Source: a virus. Taken from it: a DNA stretch of 64,000 bases. The position numbers and the translations under genes were made by a program. The stretch is taken from positions 1-64,000 of IMG/VR virus record IMGVR_UViG_3300023184_007611; one strand, 5' to 3'. The number at the start of each line of letters is the position of its first letter. Position 1 is the first letter of the stretch. This document shows positions 62,370 through 64,000 of the stretch, in pieces. The notes under the pieces were generated by a model. It saw only the letters and a list, made by a program, of their open reading frames with translations, searched no databases and had not been told where the DNA came from.

Positions 62370-62377
62370 TATAAATA
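62370..62377 (+). promoter_or_regulatory. TATAAATA box before the 62383 gene
   Basis: TATAAATA, the T4 late consensus, five bases from ATG 62383, without a Shine-Dalgarno sequence. Confidence 0.45.
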
Positions 62378-62382
62378 AATCT

Positions 62383-64000
62383 ATGGACTTTAAAAAATGG
62401 TTATTATTAATTGAAACAGATGTTAAGAACTGGGAAAATGAAATAAAATCTTCTTCTTACAGTAGATCTTTTGCATTTGAAAATTGGTTTCCTACAGAAG
62501 GCAGAGTTTATATTCCATTTGAATCAGAAGAATCAGAAGATTCAAAAATTGATAAAGATATAGAAAACTATTTTAAAGACCATGAAAAGTATGAAATATT
62601 AGATTATCCTAAAGGATTAGCTGCTGATAAAATTTCAAAAAGACCAATGAAAATTGGAAAAATATTAGAAATGGAAGCTAAAAAAGAAGAAAATAAAATA
62701 AAATCATCTTATGAAAACAAACAAATTTCAGATATTAAATATCAAGACGAATTAAAATGGCATAAAGAATACTACAAAGGCCTTTTATCTACATTCACTT
62801 CGTCTAAGTATAGAGTTGGAGTTAAATCTACATCACCATATATGATAGTCTTCAGTAGCATTCCTGAAGATATTGCTGCAATGTCTACTAATCGTAATTG
62901 GACATCATGTATGAATCTTCAAGGTGGAGCAAACAGAGAAAGCGTATTTTGTGAAATAAAAAATGGTGGATTTATAGCTTATCTTTGTCTTAAAGATGAT
63001 AAAAATATTGAAAAACCATTAGCAAGAGTGCTTATCCGTAGATTTGATAATAAAGCAGGTAAATCAATAGCAGTATTAGAAGAAAGTGTTTATGGAAATT
63101 CTTTAGATGGATTCGAACAACAAGTTCAAAAATGGATTGATTCAAAACAAGGTAAAATAAAACCAGCTAAATATATTCGCAAAGGTGGCTGGCATTCAGA
63201 TACATTTGGAACTGCTGACCCTGATGATAGTGTTCAACGACAACGCAGAGATATGACAAAAATATTTTATCCCAAAACAGCTGATGGTCTGTTTAAAATG
63301 CTAGAGAAAAAAAGAGAACCAGAAGTCACAAGAGACATATTACAAAAGTTACTTGATCCAAATTTAGTACTTGATGAAGAAAACAAAACTAAACTTATTA
63401 ATTTAATAAACTCTGAATGGACTATCAATACTTTTGTATACAATCTTTACGCTGCTGATTTCAAAAGAAAATTATTTTTAAAATATCCTGAACTTTTAAA
63501 TAACCAAGAATTTTCTAATTTAAGAACTTATGATCGAGAAAAATTAGCTAGAAATAATCCAAAATTTAAAGAACTTCAAAAAGATTTAGCAATTAATGCA
63601 ATATTATCTTTTGACCCAAGCAATCCATCTTTAAAAATACACAATCCTGAATATGGTAGACCAGAAGCTTACAGTCAAATTACTGATATTGTTTTAGATT
63701 TTTCTGGTACAGGCAAATTAACAGAACCTTTAATTCGTAAATTAGTTGAAATTTCAGAATACTTTTTAAAAATATATGAAGCTGAAAAAGATAAAAGTTG
63801 GGGAGGGCCATTTGGAATCATCAAACATATCCTTGGTTTTTTAAGCAATGGAGATGCAGATACACCTACTGTCATAAAATTTTACAGTCGTTTATTACCA
63901 TATTTTAACGATGATTTATTTATGGATGGATTAGGAACTGCATTGGCTCGATTAGGAGAAAATGGCAGACAATTTTTGCCATTTTTACAACAAAAATTAC
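62383..64000 (+). CDS. Large hypothetical protein with N-terminal peptide (partial)
   Basis: At least 539 codons, still open at the window end. Starts MDFKKWLLLIETDVKNW with a perfect L-x-x-I-E-type peptide. Around residue 160-185 YMIVFSSIPEDIAAMSTNRN and WTSCMNLQGG resemble a conserved segment of uncharacterised large phage proteins (and PcfJ-like proteins), while the C-terminal part is helical, HEAT-like (LIRKLVEISEYFLKIYEAEK). Similar in plan to the protein at 54897. Function unknown; probably virion-associated. Confidence 0.55.
   Translation, partial: MDFKKWLLLIETDVKNWENEIKSSSYSRSFAFENWFPTEGRVYIPFESEESEDSKIDKDIENYFKDHEKYEILDYPKGLAADKISKRPMKIGKILEMEAKKEENKIKSSYENKQISDIKYQDELKWHKEYYKGLLSTFTSSKYRVGVKSTSPYMIVFSSIPEDIAAMSTNRNWTSCMNLQGGANRESVFCEIKNGGFIAYLCLKDDKNIEKPLARVLIRRFDNKAGKSIAVLEESVYGNSLDGFEQQVQKWIDSKQGKIKPAKYIRKGGWHSDTFGTADPDDSVQRQRRDMTKIFYPKTADGLFKMLEKKREPEVTRDILQKLLDPNLVLDEENKTKLINLINSEWTINTFVYNLYAADFKRKLFLKYPELLNNQEFSNLRTYDREKLARNNPKFKELQKDLAINAILSFDPSNPSLKIHNPEYGRPEAYSQITDIVLDFSGTGKLTEPLIRKLVEISEYFLKIYEAEKDKSWGGPFGIIKHILGFLSNGDADTPTVIKFYSRLLPYFNDDLFMDGLGTALARLGENGRQFLPFLQQKL

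Overview
The window is AT-rich (roughly 30% GC by eye) and densely packed. It holds about 90 genes on both strands, many coupled by ATGA or TAATG overlaps. It looks like a piece of a large tailed phage (jumbo or megaphage class) rather than a bacterial chromosome. In favour of this are a thyA-folA pair, a tRNA-Arg, three homing-type or HNH nucleases, many tiny unknown genes, and long repeat-built fibre-like proteins. At least nine otherwise unrelated proteins also begin with a similar short peptide that resembles T4 capsid-targeting sequences. No terminase, portal, capsid or tail gene lies in the window, so the phage assignment is inference. The host is probably a planctomycete: one gene is a textbook DUF1559 pseudopilin-like protein, and its neighbour carries a CxxCH motif in a context I associate with secreted planctomycete proteins.

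Layout. 1-3.4 kb: the end of a PVVEE-repeat protein and two seven-bladed RCC1-type propellers with an oxygenase-like and a YkgJ-like gene between or beside them. 3.6-7.5 kb: a methyltransferase, a TPR-glycosyltransferase and a repeat-rich endonuclease. 7.5-12.4 kb: a co-directional run of small, mostly unknown genes with one HNH-AP2 endonuclease. 12.4-36 kb: a mosaic of sugar-modifying genes (GT2, GT9, GT25, sulfotransferase, acetyltransferase, FkbM and other methyltransferases) in frequently alternating orientation, interrupted by a tRNA with hairpins, a third RCC1 propeller and the two planctomycete-type genes. 36-37.4 kb: thymidylate synthase and DHFR. 37.4-42.1 kb: a fourth RCC1 propeller and a giant YVTN-propeller/threonine-repeat protein. 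42.2-46 kb: a Fe-S carrier, a UV endonuclease, an FkbM methyltransferase, a GT11 transferase and GDP-mannose 3,5-epimerase. 46-64 kb: threonine-rich coiled-coil proteins, a 2H phosphoesterase, a MYG1-like protein, a C39-like peptidase, nuclease-like proteins, and most of the proteins with the shared N-terminal peptide.

How it may fit together (inference): the window encodes display proteins (five propellers, each with seven blades, plus Thr/Pro stalks) and more than a dozen enzymes that could build, methylate, acetylate or sulfate glycans. A reasonable model is a virus that glycosylates its own threonine-rich fibres or remodels the host surface. A second theme is a set of proteins that may be co-packaged in the capsid through the common N-terminal peptide. 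A third is a recurrent TATAAWAA box only 2-5 nt before the ATG, suggesting leaderless single-gene transcripts.
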